A model generated the notes under the pieces. That model saw only the letters and a list, made by a program, of their open reading frames with translations. It did no database searches and was not told the DNA's origin. A stretch of 64,000 nt of DNA, taken from contig JWIT01000013.1 of NCBI GenBank assembly GCA_000949895.1, positions 62,001 through 126,000 of the forward strand, in the 5' to 3' direction. The DNA comes from Agrobacterium arsenijevicii (GTDB taxonomy: Bacteria; Pseudomonadota; Alphaproteobacteria; Rhizobiales; Rhizobiaceae). Numbering within the stretch: the first letter of the stretch is position 1; each line of letters opens with the position of its first letter. A program made the position numbers and the translations under genes. Of the stretch, positions 1 to 8,856 are shown piece after piece.

Positions 1-263
1 ATGGCGACCGGGGTGCCGGCGGCAGCGAGCGTGGTTGCCTTGTCCTGGCACTGAGCCCAGCCAACGACTTCCGGAACGACCTTGTATCCGGCATTCTTGC
101 CTTCCCATTCCTTGATGTATTTTTCATGGATAGGGTCCATCTTGTCGCCGCAATAGATCCAGCTGATCTCCTTGTCGGCGGCGTGTGCCGCCACCGTGCC
201 AAGGGCAGTGGAACCGGCAAATGCGAAAGCGCAAAGCGCCAATCCGTAATGTTTCAGTGCCAT
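1..263 (-). CDS. Sugar ABC transporter substrate-binding protein, N-terminal part only
   Basis: Only the first 87 codons are present; the gene runs off the left edge. The start is ATG at 263. Residues 1-29 form a typical Sec signal peptide (short basic start, hydrophobic core, cleavage after AHA). The mature start KEISWIYCGDKMDPIHEKY is typical of family 1 extracellular solute-binding proteins. It lies 40 bp downstream of the MalG-type permease gene, so it should be the periplasmic receptor of that importer. No ATPase gene is visible in the window; it may lie further left or be a shared MsmK/UgpC-type subunit. The substrate is not shown by the sequence; context suggests an amino sugar or its glycoside. 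Confidence 0.85.
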   Translation of the reverse strand, partial: MALKHYGLALCAFAFAGSTALGTVAAHAADKEISWIYCGDKMDPIHEKYIKEWEGKNAGYKVVPEVVGWAQCQDKATTLAAAGTPVA

Positions 264-303
264 AATTAGTCTCCCGTTTTCTGGTGGTCGTTCCTATTGT
301 TGA

Positions 304-1161
304 TTATTTCACCGCGCCGGCGGTAAGCCCGCTGACGAGATAGCGTTGCATGAAGAAGATGACGACCATGGCCGGCGCAATGCCGACGAAGCTGGCCGCC
401 ATCAACTCATTCCAGACGACTTCCTGACGACCGAAATAGGCGAACAGGCCGATGGGCAGCGGCATATATTCGGTCTTGGAATTGAAGGTGAGAGCGAAGA
501 TGAACTGCTGGGCATAAGCGCCGATGAAGGTGGTGATGGACACAACCGCGATGCCCGGCATCGCAAGCGGCAGGATCACCCGGCGGAAGGTATAGAAATA
601 GCTCGCGCCATCCACATAGGCCGCCTCCTCCAGTTCACGCGGGATACGCAGCATGTAGGTCCGCAAAAGCCAGATGGCGGTGGGGATCAAAAAGGCGGCA
701 CCGGGAATGATCATCGCCAGATAGGTGTTCAGCACACCCATATTGCGCATCAGCCGGTAAAGCGGGATCAGGAGCACCGCGCCGGAAAACATGTTGATGG
801 CCAGAAATGCGCCGAGCAATTGTCCACGCCCGCGAAACTGGAACCGGGCAAAGGCGTAGGACGCCGGCACCACCAGCAGCAGGACGATAATGGTCGAGAT
901 CGTCGAGATGAAGAAGGAATTGAAGACGTAGCGGGCAAAGCCCGGAACGCTGACCCACATGGTCCGGTAGGCTTCGAAGGAGCCATTTTGCGGCCAGAAC
1001 TTGTAAGGCGAGGAGAAAAGCAGGCTGAGCGGCTTCAGCGAAACCAGAAATCCTTCCACAAAGGGCGCCAGCACGAAGGTCAGGAACACGGCGATGCCGC
1101 AATAGATCCCGACAATTTCATACCACCTGTAACGGTTGATCATCGCATTCTTGTCGGTCAT
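304..1161 (-). CDS. Carbohydrate ABC transporter permease, MalG type
   Basis: This 285-residue inner-membrane permease belongs to the MalG/CUT1 class. It has about six hydrophobic segments (first at about 15-40) and the EAA loop near residues 177-205 (ELEEAAYVDGAS, then LPLAMPG), which docks on the ATPase. Its ATG overlaps the stop of the MalF-type gene by 4 bp (ATGA), so the pair is translationally coupled. With the upstream permease and the downstream binding protein it forms the importer of the amino-sugar locus. Length is normal for the family. Substrate specificity cannot be read from the sequence. Confidence 0.93.
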   Translation of the reverse strand: MTDKNAMINRYRWYEIVGIYCGIAVFLTFVLAPFVEGFLVSLKPLSLLFSSPYKFWPQNGSFEAYRTMWVSVPGFARYVFNSFFISTISTIIVLLLVVPASYAFARFQFRGRGQLLGAFLAINMFSGAVLLIPLYRLMRNMGVLNTYLAMIIPGAAFLIPTAIWLLRTYMLRIPRELEEAAYVDGASYFYTFRRVILPLAMPGIAVVSITTFIGAYAQQFIFALTFNSKTEYMPLPIGLFAYFGRQEVVWNELMAASFVGIAPAMVVIFFMQRYLVSGLTAGAVK

Positions 1162-2042
1162 CGGCTGGCCTCCTGCGAGATACGGCTGGTGATGCGGAAG
1201 TAGAAATAGGTGAAGATGGACAGGAAGATGCAGATCAGCACGGCGCGAGCTGCACCCTCACCGTATTTGTAGGAACCGATCGCCGTTTTATAGGTGTCGA
1301 TGATCATGGTCGTCGTCTGGCCTGTCGGCCCGCCCTGCGTCAGGATCCAGATGATGTCGAAGGAGTTAAAGGTCGAAATCAGCGAGATCATCGACATGGT
1401 GATCATGGCAGGCAGCATCAGCGGCAGTGTGATGCGACGGAAGCGGTAGGTGCGGCTGGCGCCGTCCGTCCAGGCTGCCTCGTAGAGATCCTGCGGAATG
1501 GCCTGGATTGCCGCCAGCAGATAAAGCGTCACCATCGGCACGCCGATCCACACATCGGTAATGATCGTCGCCCAGAAAGCCGTGCTGCCATAGGCGAGGA
1601 AAGCAACCGGACCGTTCACCAGACCCACGTTCTGTAGGACGCCGGAAATCATGCCGAACTGGCCGTTATACATCCAGCCCCACATGAAGATGCCGATAGC
1701 CATCGGCACAATCCACGGCGGCATCGTCAGGATGCGAAACAGCGCCCGACCGGGAACGGCCGAATTCAGCAGCACTGCACCACATGTGCCGATGATCATC
1801 TTTATCGAGACGGAAAAGAACGTCCAAATAAAGGTCCGCGTGATGACACCGGCAAAAGTCTCGTTGAAGATCTTCTCGTAATTGAAGAACCCTACCCAGT
1901 TCGTCGTCTTTTTCAGCGACGCATCGGTGAAGGACAGGATGAAGGTATCGACGAGCGGATAAGCAACGATAACCGTGATGTATAAAAGTGCCGGCAGAAG
2001 AAGAAGCCAGGCAAAGACGACCGCGCTGCGTTTCGCATCCAT
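1158..2042 (-). CDS. Carbohydrate ABC transporter permease, MalF type
   Basis: This inner-membrane permease of 294 residues pairs with the MalG-type protein. It has six predicted membrane spans and an EAA loop near residues 190-215 (YEAAWTDGAS, then LPLMLPAM). The start chosen is ATG at 2042, which has a strong GAGGGG ribosome site 7 nt upstream. An in-frame TTG at 2057, overlapping the stop of the oxidoreductase gene, would add five residues but has a poorer start. The gene is the second of a leftward operon: oxidoreductase, MalF, MalG, binding protein. Confidence 0.92.
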   Translation of the reverse strand: MDAKRSAVVFAWLLLLPALLYITVIVAYPLVDTFILSFTDASLKKTTNWVGFFNYEKIFNETFAGVITRTFIWTFFSVSIKMIIGTCGAVLLNSAVPGRALFRILTMPPWIVPMAIGIFMWGWMYNGQFGMISGVLQNVGLVNGPVAFLAYGSTAFWATIITDVWIGVPMVTLYLLAAIQAIPQDLYEAAWTDGASRTYRFRRITLPLMLPAMITMSMISLISTFNSFDIIWILTQGGPTGQTTTMIIDTYKTAIGSYKYGEGAARAVLICIFLSIFTYFYFRITSRISQEASR

Positions 2043-2053
2043 CGCCGCGCCCC

Positions 2054-3235
2054 TCAAGCCGATTTCACGGCGGGTGATTTCGGCTGCCCGTGGAGCGCCA
2101 GATCATACTCCTCCCAGACGGGTTTGAGATCGACCACCTTGCGGCCATGGCGCGCCTCGTCCATGGCAAGCGCCAGAATGCCGGCCTCGATCGCATCGAG
2201 GGCGGAAACCGGGAGCGGCGTACCCTTGACGATATGGGCGATCACGTCTTCGGCCATCTGCTCGTCGGCACCATAATGCTGCGAGAGCGTGGTTGCTGCC
2301 GAATAGGTCTTGGCGACGGTCTTTTCGTTGGTCCGGGCATTATGCACGTTCAGGAAGCCACGCACGAAGTCGCCTTCCGCCATGCCCTTGGCGCCGATGA
2401 CGCAGAAACGGCGGAAATCGTCGGGAACGTTTAGATTGGTATGGAAGGCAAGCGACGCGCCGTTCTCATATTCGACGATCGCCGTCTGGTAGTCGATGAT
2501 GTCTCCGTCACTGTCGAAGACCTTTTCGGAGCCCATCCAGCCGCTCGGCTTGCGATGGTAGACCTCCATGTCGTTGATGCCGTCATTTTGCGGAGCATTC
2601 GCGGGCGTGAAGCTCTTGCGCCCGCCGAAGCTCGACACGAAACGCGGCCGCGCACCGACGACACCATTATAAAGATCGAGGTCGTGGCAGCATTTTTCCA
2701 GCATGAAGGAACCGGAATAATTCTCGTAACGCCGCCAGTCGCGCATGAAGAACGCGCCGTGATAGGGCGGAATATGTTCCGAAGCCTCGATGGAAACGAC
2801 ATCACCGAGCTTGCCCTCGGCCTGCGCGGCGCGCAGATCGCGGTAAAGCGGCGAATAACGCAGGACCAGACCAACCAGCAACCGCTCATGACCATGCTTG
2901 TTGAGCAGGCGGGCGAGTTCGAGGCTTTCCTCGATGCTGACGACGATCGGCTTCTCGGAGAAGATGGTACAACCGGCTTCAAGCCCGATGCGGATATGCT
3001 CCAGATGCATATGGTTCGGCGAGCCGATCATCAAAAGATCGAATGCCTCACCGGCGATCAGCGCCTCCGGGCTGTCATAGGCCTTGCCGGCCGAAATGCC
3101 TTTTTCCTGCAGACCCGGCAGACCGGCCGGGGCGGGATCGACATAACCGACGATCTCGAAATCCTTGTCGATCTCGTGAAAAACGTAGCCCAGATAACCG
3201 AGACGGAATCCGAGTCCGATAATTCCCACCTTCAT
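2054..3235 (-). CDS. Gfo/Idh/MocA family oxidoreductase
   Basis: This is a 393-residue NAD(P)-dependent sugar oxidoreductase. The N-terminal Rossmann fold begins MKVGIIGLGFRLGYLG. The SEKP motif near residues 93-96 carries the lysine usual in the family. EKCCHDLDLYN near residues 179-189 supplies the expected catalytic His and Asp. The family oxidises sugar or inositol hydroxyls and also includes the NAD-dependent GH109 glycosidases, so the reaction could be oxidation, epimerisation or glycoside cleavage. It is the first gene of the leftward transport operon and is divergent from the GntR regulator. Its place beside nagA suggests that it acts on an amino sugar or amino-sugar glycoside after uptake; that is inference. 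Confidence 0.88.
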   Translation of the reverse strand: MKVGIIGLGFRLGYLGYVFHEIDKDFEIVGYVDPAPAGLPGLQEKGISAGKAYDSPEALIAGEAFDLLMIGSPNHMHLEHIRIGLEAGCTIFSEKPIVVSIEESLELARLLNKHGHERLLVGLVLRYSPLYRDLRAAQAEGKLGDVVSIEASEHIPPYHGAFFMRDWRRYENYSGSFMLEKCCHDLDLYNGVVGARPRFVSSFGGRKSFTPANAPQNDGINDMEVYHRKPSGWMGSEKVFDSDGDIIDYQTAIVEYENGASLAFHTNLNVPDDFRRFCVIGAKGMAEGDFVRGFLNVHNARTNEKTVAKTYSAATTLSQHYGADEQMAEDVIAHIVKGTPLPVSALDAIEAGILALAMDEARHGRKVVDLKPVWEEYDLALHGQPKSPAVKSA

Positions 3236-3663
3236 GAACTTTGTTCCCTGTTCATTCGTAATTCATTTTCGCAGAAGCAACCATTTCTGTGCTGGTTATT
3301 CAGATATCTGCGATAATTTTCCGCCACGATGAAATTAATTTTCATGACGGTCAAGTTAAATTCGATCTCATGAATCTTGATGAAGGCCGGAGATCGATGT
3401 TTTCCGGCGAAACGGAACAACCCGACCACCGACGCAAAAAACAATACCAAAAAAATGCCAATCGTCTAGAGCAATTACCATCACCGGAAATTTTTTTTGG
3501 TTAATGCGAAAATATCAAGCACATAGCCTTATTATTTGGCAAAAGGTCGAAAAAAACACCGATTAATCGTACAAATTCGCCAATGGTTTTATTTTGGTAT
3601 TGCCGATTATGATGCATATGGTATAGCCGGAACTCGCCACATCGATTGTGACAGAGGTTATGG
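3236..3663. promoter_or_regulatory. Divergent promoter region of the amino-sugar locus
   Basis: This 428-bp AT-rich gap lies between the leftward transport operon and the rightward regulator and catabolic operon, so both promoters must lie here. It contains an 11-bp inverted pair, CAATACCAAAA at 3442-3452 and TTTTGGTATTG at 3592-3602. A related site GGTATAGCC lies at 3620-3628, 24 bp after GGTATTGCC at 3596-3604. These resemble one half of the TGGTCTAGACCA-like operators bound by NagR/DasR-type GntR regulators. No gene was recognised in the gap. Confidence 0.6.
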
Positions 3664-4419
3664 ATGAACGGGGCAGTGCTTAATCTGGACGACCTGCAAT
3701 CGGGAGGCGGCGGCCCGCTGTACCTGAAACTGCGTCAGACGATTGAAGATGCCATCAATGGTGGCCGCCTCAAACATGGCGATGCCTTGCCGCCCGAGCG
3801 CGATATTGCCGAAAGCGCCTGTGTCAGCCGCGTCACCGTGCGCAAAGCGGTGGACGATCTGGTCCGCGATGGTCTTCTGGTCCGCAGGCACGGTTCGGGC
3901 ACCTTCGTCGTCAAACCCATCACCCGCATGCAACAGCCGTTGACCAAGCTCACCTCATTTACGGAGGACATGCGCCGCCGGGGCATGGCCGCGAGCACGC
4001 GCTGGCTGGACAGGGGATTGTTTTATCCGACCGGTGACGAGATGATGGCTCTCGGACTTTCCCAATCCGCCATGGTTGCCCGGTTGACGCGACTGCGTCT
4101 TGCCAACGACCAGCCGATCGCGCTCGAAATAACCAGCCTGCCGGGCGATATTCTGCCCGATCCGCAACTGGTGGAAAACTCGCTCTATCAGGAGCTTGAG
4201 AAAAGCGGCATTCGCCCCGTCCGCGCCATCCAGCGCATCTCCGCCCGCAACCTGACGGACGAGGAGACCATGTTGCTTGGGGTTCCGCCGGGCTCGGCGG
4301 CACTTTCCGTCCAGCGAATGGCCTATCTGGAAAGCGGACGCCTCATGGAAATATCCCGCGCGCTTTATCGCAGCGACGCCTACGATCTCGTCGCCGAACT
4401 GACAATGACCTCCGAGTGA
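3664..4419 (+). CDS. GntR family regulator with UTRA domain
   Basis: This 251-residue transcription factor has an N-terminal GntR winged helix (about 15-85; LPPERDIAESACVSRVTVRK is the recognition region and HGSGTFV the wing). The C-terminal UTRA ligand-binding domain covers about 105-245. NagR, DasR and YvoA have this architecture and bind phosphorylated amino sugars. ATG at 3664 is preceded by AGAGG 6-9 nt upstream; an alternative ATG at 3660 is out of frame. It is the first gene of the rightward operon and faces the transport operon across the putative operators, so it probably represses both in the absence of an amino-sugar phosphate. Confidence 0.92.
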   Translation: MNGAVLNLDDLQSGGGGPLYLKLRQTIEDAINGGRLKHGDALPPERDIAESACVSRVTVRKAVDDLVRDGLLVRRHGSGTFVVKPITRMQQPLTKLTSFTEDMRRRGMAASTRWLDRGLFYPTGDEMMALGLSQSAMVARLTRLRLANDQPIALEITSLPGDILPDPQLVENSLYQELEKSGIRPVRAIQRISARNLTDEETMLLGVPPGSAALSVQRMAYLESGRLMEISRALYRSDAYDLVAELTMTSE

Positions 4420-4445
4420 ACCATATCGACCAAGGACACAAAACG

Positions 4446-5468
4446 ATGACAACCCTGATGCGCCAGGAAATCAACGAGATTCCCGATGCCGTCGCCCGTC
4501 TGCTGGACAATGCCGATGCCGCCTTCCGCGAAGCCGGAGGCAAGCTGAAGGCCCGCGATCCGGCCGTTATCGTCACCATTGCGCGCGGATCATCCGATCA
4601 CGCCGCGCATTTCCTGAAATATGCGATCGAATTGCAGACCGGACTTCCGGTCGCCTCGCTCGGCCCCTCGCTCGCCTCGATCTACCAGACGAAACTGCGG
4701 CTGGAACGGGCGGCGGCCTTCGCCGTATCGCAATCGGGCAAAAGCCCTGACATCGTCGCTCTGGCGGAAAGCGCCCGCAAGGGCGGCGCGCTCACCTTCT
4801 CCCTCGTCAACACCTTGCCTTCCCCCCTTGGCGACGCGGCCAATCACGCCATCGATATCCAGGCGGGACCGGAAAAAGCGGTTGCCGCCACCAAGTCCTT
4901 CGTCAATTCCATCGTCGCCGGATTGGCGATCCTTGCCGAATGGACGGAGGACAGCCTGCTGGCCAAGGCCGTCAGCGCCCTGCCGCAGAATTTCGCCAAG
5001 GCAATCGCGCTCGACTGGAGCCATATCGCCGAGGCGGTGAAGGGTGAGGATTCACTTTATATGCTGGGCCGTGGCCCCGCCCTTGCCATTGCTGCGGAAG
5101 CCGCATTGAAGTGCAAGGAAACCTGCGAGTTGCATGCGGAAGCCTATTCGTCGGCGGAAGTCATGCACGGGCCCGTCTCCCTCGTCGCGCCGAAATTTCC
5201 CATCATCGCTTTTGCCGCGCGCGACCGCGCCGAGACTTCCGTGACGGATATTGCCGCAAGCCTTGCCCATAAAGGCGCAAATGTTTTCGTCACGTCAGCC
5301 AAAGGCAGCCCGGCCAAGCCCCTGCCCTTCGTGGAAACCAACCATCCGCTGACCGATGCCCTGTTGCTGATCGCGCCGTTTTACGGCTTCATCGAGCAAT
5401 TGTCGCGTGCAAGGGGCTTCAACCCGGATGCACCCGTGGCATTGAAGAAGGTTACGGAAACCCAATGA
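4446..5468 (+). CDS. SIS domain protein, putative amino-sugar-phosphate deaminase/isomerase
   Basis: This 340-residue protein has two SIS sugar-phosphate domains and resembles the isomerase half of GlmS without the glutaminase part. Motifs seen are ARGSSDHAAHFLKYA, SQSGKSPDIVAL, ATKSFVNS and a C-terminal AEVMHGPVSLV. Such stand-alone proteins include NagB-II (glucosamine-6-phosphate deaminase) and AgaS (galactosamine-6-phosphate deaminase). Here it would convert the NagA product to a ketose 6-phosphate and ammonia. ATG at 4446 follows AAGGACA; a GTG at 4416 overlapping the regulator stop would add ten residues and is less likely. The stop overlaps nagA by 4 bp. Confidence 0.88.
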   Translation: MTTLMRQEINEIPDAVARLLDNADAAFREAGGKLKARDPAVIVTIARGSSDHAAHFLKYAIELQTGLPVASLGPSLASIYQTKLRLERAAAFAVSQSGKSPDIVALAESARKGGALTFSLVNTLPSPLGDAANHAIDIQAGPEKAVAATKSFVNSIVAGLAILAEWTEDSLLAKAVSALPQNFAKAIALDWSHIAEAVKGEDSLYMLGRGPALAIAAEAALKCKETCELHAEAYSSAEVMHGPVSLVAPKFPIIAFAARDRAETSVTDIAASLAHKGANVFVTSAKGSPAKPLPFVETNHPLTDALLLIAPFYGFIEQLSRARGFNPDAPVALKKVTETQ

Positions 5469-6631
5469 GCGGCATCAAGGCATTTGTCGGCGCCCGCATT
5501 TTCGATGGCGCCGCTTGGCACGATGGCAAGGTGCTTCTGTCCCGCGACGGGCATATTGCTGAGATCGCGGACCATGCGCCCGCCGGGGTCGAGCTTATCG
5601 ATGCGGACGGGCTGTTGATCGCGCCGGGCTTCATCGACCTTCAGGTCAATGGCGGCGGCGGAGTGATGTTCAACAACCAGCCGGATGTGGAAGGCATTGC
5701 CCGCATCTGTTCCGCCCACGCCAAATTCGGCACGACCGCGCTGATGGTCACACTCATCACCGATCGGCCGGACGTAACATCCAAAGCGGCACAGGCAGGC
5801 ATTGCCGCCGGCAAGGCACATGTGCCCGGTTTTCTCGGCCTGCATTTCGAGGGACCGCATCTTTCCGTTGCGCGCAAGGGCACGCATGATCCGGCGCTGA
5901 TCCGCAAGATGGAAGTGGCCGATCTTGCAGTCCTGACCGGCTGCAAGGCGGAGCTTCCCTTCGTGTTGACGACAATTGCCCCGGAAAACACGACGGTGGA
6001 GCAGGTTGCAGCACTCAGGGACGTCGGCATCGTCGTCAGCCTCGGCCATACCGATACGGGCCTCGATGTGGCGACGGCCTATGCTGAAGCCGGCGCATCG
6101 ATGGTGACCCATCTCTTCAACGCCATGAGCCCGCTCGGTCACCGTGAACCTGGGCTGGTCGGGGCAGCGCTTTCATACGGCAAGCTGGATTGCGGGCTTA
6201 TCGCCGACGGTTTCCATGTCGATCCGGCAGCAATCGGCATTGCGCTCCGCGCCAAGAACGGTCCTGCCCGCATCTTCCTCGTCACCGATGCCATGTCCAC
6301 CATCGGCACGGATGATGACGGTTTCGAACTGAACGGCCGGCGGGTCTATCGCAACGGCGGCAGGCTGACGCTTGCCGACGGTACGCTGGCGGGCGCGGAT
6401 ATCGATATGCTCTCCTGCATCCGCTTCATGCATGAGAAGATGGAAACACCGCTGGAAGAAGCTTTGAGAATGGCATCCGCCTATCCCGCACAGGCAATCG
6501 GCGCGTCGGCCAAGGGTAAACTGCTGCCCAGCTTCGATGCCGATTTCGTCATGCTGACACCAGACCTCCAGATGCATTCCACATGGATATCAGGAGAAAA
6601 AATCTACGATGCCACGCGTTCCGGAGTGTGA
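5465..6631 (+). CDS. nagA: N-acetylglucosamine-6-phosphate deacetylase
   Basis: This 388-residue amidohydrolase-fold enzyme removes acetate from GlcNAc-6-phosphate, or from GalNAc-6-phosphate in AgaA paralogues. Family motifs are PGFIDLQVNGGGG, HFEGPHLS (metal-binding Glu), SLGHTDTG, VTHLFNAMSP and FLVTDAMS (catalytic Asp). Length is normal. Its ATG overlaps the SIS gene stop (ATGA) and the ROK kinase starts 3 bp after its stop, so the three enzymes are made together. The order kinase, deacetylase, deaminase completes a cytoplasmic N-acetyl-hexosamine pathway. Whether the natural substrate is gluco, galacto or manno cannot be told from the sequence. Confidence 0.94.
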   Translation: MSGIKAFVGARIFDGAAWHDGKVLLSRDGHIAEIADHAPAGVELIDADGLLIAPGFIDLQVNGGGGVMFNNQPDVEGIARICSAHAKFGTTALMVTLITDRPDVTSKAAQAGIAAGKAHVPGFLGLHFEGPHLSVARKGTHDPALIRKMEVADLAVLTGCKAELPFVLTTIAPENTTVEQVAALRDVGIVVSLGHTDTGLDVATAYAEAGASMVTHLFNAMSPLGHREPGLVGAALSYGKLDCGLIADGFHVDPAAIGIALRAKNGPARIFLVTDAMSTIGTDDDGFELNGRRVYRNGGRLTLADGTLAGADIDMLSCIRFMHEKMETPLEEALRMASAYPAQAIGASAKGKLLPSFDADFVMLTPDLQMHSTWISGEKIYDATRSGV

Positions 6632-6634
6632 ACC

Positions 6635-7561
6635 ATGATCGTTTGTTTCGATATCGGCGGAACGACCATCAAGGGCGCGATTGCCTATGCGCCGGACGAT
6701 ATTCGCCCCGTGCCGCGTATACCGACACCAAAGACCAGTTTCGAGGACTTTGCCGCCGGCCTCAAATCCGTCATCGACAGTAGCGGCGGCACACCCGACT
6801 GCGTGTCACTGTCGATTGCGGGCGTCATCGATCTCGACACCGGCAGGGCAACGGTCGCCAATATTCCGAGCATTCACCGCAGAGTGTTAAAAGACGATCT
6901 GGAAAAAGCCCTGAACCTTCCCGTCATTGTTTCGAACGATGCGGATTGTTTTGTGATCGCAGAATCGGAAATCGGCTCCGGACGGGGACATCGCGTCGTC
7001 TTCGGCGTCATCCTCGGATCGGGTGTTGGCGGCGGGCTGGTGATCGATGGCAAACTCATCAACAGCGATGGCGGTTTTGCCGGCGAGTGGGGACATGGGC
7101 CGGTGGCCGCGACGTTGGCCGGTAATCCGCCGGTATCGCTGCCACGCTTCGAATGCGGTTGCGGCCTCACCGGCTGCGTCGATGCGATCGGCAGCGCCCG
7201 CGGCATGGAGAAGCTGCATATGCATCTTCACCGGAAGGATCTGACCAGCGAGGATATTATTGCCGCCTGGCAGGCGGGCGATGCGGAAGCCGCAAGGACC
7301 ATCGATATTCTCGTCGATATTCTCGCTTCGCCGCTGGCGATGGTGATCAACGTCACCGGCGCGACCATCGTGCCGGTTGGTGGCGGACTTTCAAATTCCA
7401 GAGAACTTCTGGCCGCGCTGGACGAGGCGGTCAGAAGCCGCATTCTCAGACGCTTCGACCGCCCGCTGGTCGTGCCAGCCATTTGCCGGATCGAACCGGG
7501 TCTGATCGGTTCTGCGGTTATCGGGCTGAAATATGCGAAGGAAATCGGCAACCCCGCCTGA
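6635..7561 (+). CDS. ROK family sugar kinase, probable N-acetyl-hexosamine kinase
   Basis: This 308-residue kinase opens with the ATP-binding motif DIGGTTIKG (residues 6-14). It carries EWGH at 151-154 and the ROK zinc signature CGCGLTGC at 174-181, so His154, Cys174, Cys176 and Cys181 probably bind zinc. The EWGH glutamate is typical of NagK- and NanK-like kinases that recognise N-acetyl sugars. There is no helix-turn-helix, so it is an enzyme and not a ROK repressor. It is the last gene of the operon and would make the 6-phosphate used by NagA and sensed by the GntR protein. GGAG lies just upstream of the start. Confidence 0.9.
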   Translation: MIVCFDIGGTTIKGAIAYAPDDIRPVPRIPTPKTSFEDFAAGLKSVIDSSGGTPDCVSLSIAGVIDLDTGRATVANIPSIHRRVLKDDLEKALNLPVIVSNDADCFVIAESEIGSGRGHRVVFGVILGSGVGGGLVIDGKLINSDGGFAGEWGHGPVAATLAGNPPVSLPRFECGCGLTGCVDAIGSARGMEKLHMHLHRKDLTSEDIIAAWQAGDAEAARTIDILVDILASPLAMVINVTGATIVPVGGGLSNSRELLAALDEAVRSRILRRFDRPLVVPAICRIEPGLIGSAVIGLKYAKEIGNPA

Positions 7562-7567
7562 ATTGCC

Positions 7568-8824
7568 CTATACCGTCTCTATCTTTTCGCGACGGAAGCC
7601 CAGCCCCACCAGCCGGCCGGTCAAATGGGCAAGAAGCGGAAACCGCATGATCGCCAGCACGAAGGCTGGCGGGCCTTTCCGCTTTTCCGGCGTATCCGCC
7701 TGCTCCTTCTTGCGGCCGATACGCATCATCCGCTGTAGAAATTGCGTGGCCTTTGTGGGGAAGGATCGCCGTTTTTCGATTGCGGCAAGATCGTCATCGG
7801 CGACGGCCCGACCGGACAGAAGCACCGGCACCAGGACATTGGCGGCCGCGACAGCATCCTGAACGGCCAGATTGATGCCGACGCCGCCAACGGGCGACAT
7901 GGCATGGGCCGCGTCACCGATGCAGATCAGGCCGGGTTTCCACCAGCACTTCAGCCGGTCGATGCGAACGGTCAGCAGATGCACATCATCCCAACTCGCA
8001 ATCTCGTCGAGCCTTTCACGAGGGAAAGGGCAGATTTCCGCAACCCTGTCCCTGAACGCCACGAGCCCCTCAAGCTTTATGTCCTCGAAAAAGCCCTTTC
8101 GCACCACATAACCGCATTGCCAGTAATCGCCGCGGTTGATCATCACGAAACCCTGCCGCGAGCCCGCATGACCCATGGTGTCGGCCGGATCGCCCGGCTG
8201 TCTCGAAAGGCGCAACCACAGCACCTCGGTCGGGACGCCGAAACGCTGGACCTCGAGCCCCGCTAACTCGCGGACGATGGAGTTACGCCCATCCGCGCCC
8301 ACCACCAGATCGGCGGCAATCTCGATTAAACCTTCCGCCGTATTGACGATGAGACCGCCGACACGCCCGTCGCCCTCGATCAAACCGGTAACCGGTGCGT
8401 TCATCAACAGCCGAAAATTCTCGTATTGTCCGGCCTTGCCGACGATGAAATTGAGAAAATCCCATTGCGGCATGAACGCAATGAAGCGATGCCGGACCGG
8501 CAGCCGGGAAAAATCCGCAATCGTTATACGCTCGCCGCCGATAACCGCGTTCAACCGTGGCGCACGCGTATGCGGCAAGCTGAGGAACTCATCGACGAAA
8601 CCCAGTTGTTCCATCAGTTCAAGCGTCGAGGGATGAATGGTGTCGCCACGAAAGTCGCGCAAAAAATCCCCGTGTTTCTCGACCACGGTGACGTCGATAC
8701 CGCTGCGGGCAAGCAACAGGCCAAGCATCAAGCCCGCCGGCCCGCCACCGGCCACGGCAACCGAGGTGCGGATGTGCTGAACGGCCCTGCCGTCATTGTC
8801 CGGCACGACTTTCGCTTCTTCCAT
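7568..8824 (-). CDS. FAD-dependent monooxygenase family protein (UbiH/PHBH type)
   Basis: The protein has 418 residues. It contains the FAD fingerprint AGGGPAGLMLGLLLARSG near residue 27, the DG motif VVGADGRNS in the middle and the GD motif ICIGDAAHAMSPVGGVGIN in the C-terminal half. These define class A flavin monooxygenases acting on aromatic or polyketide-like substrates. ATG at 8824 follows a strong GGGGGA site; a GTG codon just before it is in frame. It converges with the ROK gene (6 bp between stops) and has no partner that hints at a substrate, so the reaction is unassigned. Confidence 0.87.
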   Translation of the reverse strand: MEEAKVVPDNDGRAVQHIRTSVAVAGGGPAGLMLGLLLARSGIDVTVVEKHGDFLRDFRGDTIHPSTLELMEQLGFVDEFLSLPHTRAPRLNAVIGGERITIADFSRLPVRHRFIAFMPQWDFLNFIVGKAGQYENFRLLMNAPVTGLIEGDGRVGGLIVNTAEGLIEIAADLVVGADGRNSIVRELAGLEVQRFGVPTEVLWLRLSRQPGDPADTMGHAGSRQGFVMINRGDYWQCGYVVRKGFFEDIKLEGLVAFRDRVAEICPFPRERLDEIASWDDVHLLTVRIDRLKCWWKPGLICIGDAAHAMSPVGGVGINLAVQDAVAAANVLVPVLLSGRAVADDDLAAIEKRRSFPTKATQFLQRMMRIGRKKEQADTPEKRKGPPAFVLAIMRFPLLAHLTGRLVGLGFRREKIETV

Positions 8825-8856
8825 CACCGTCCCCCTATCCGTTCCGTTAAACGGCG

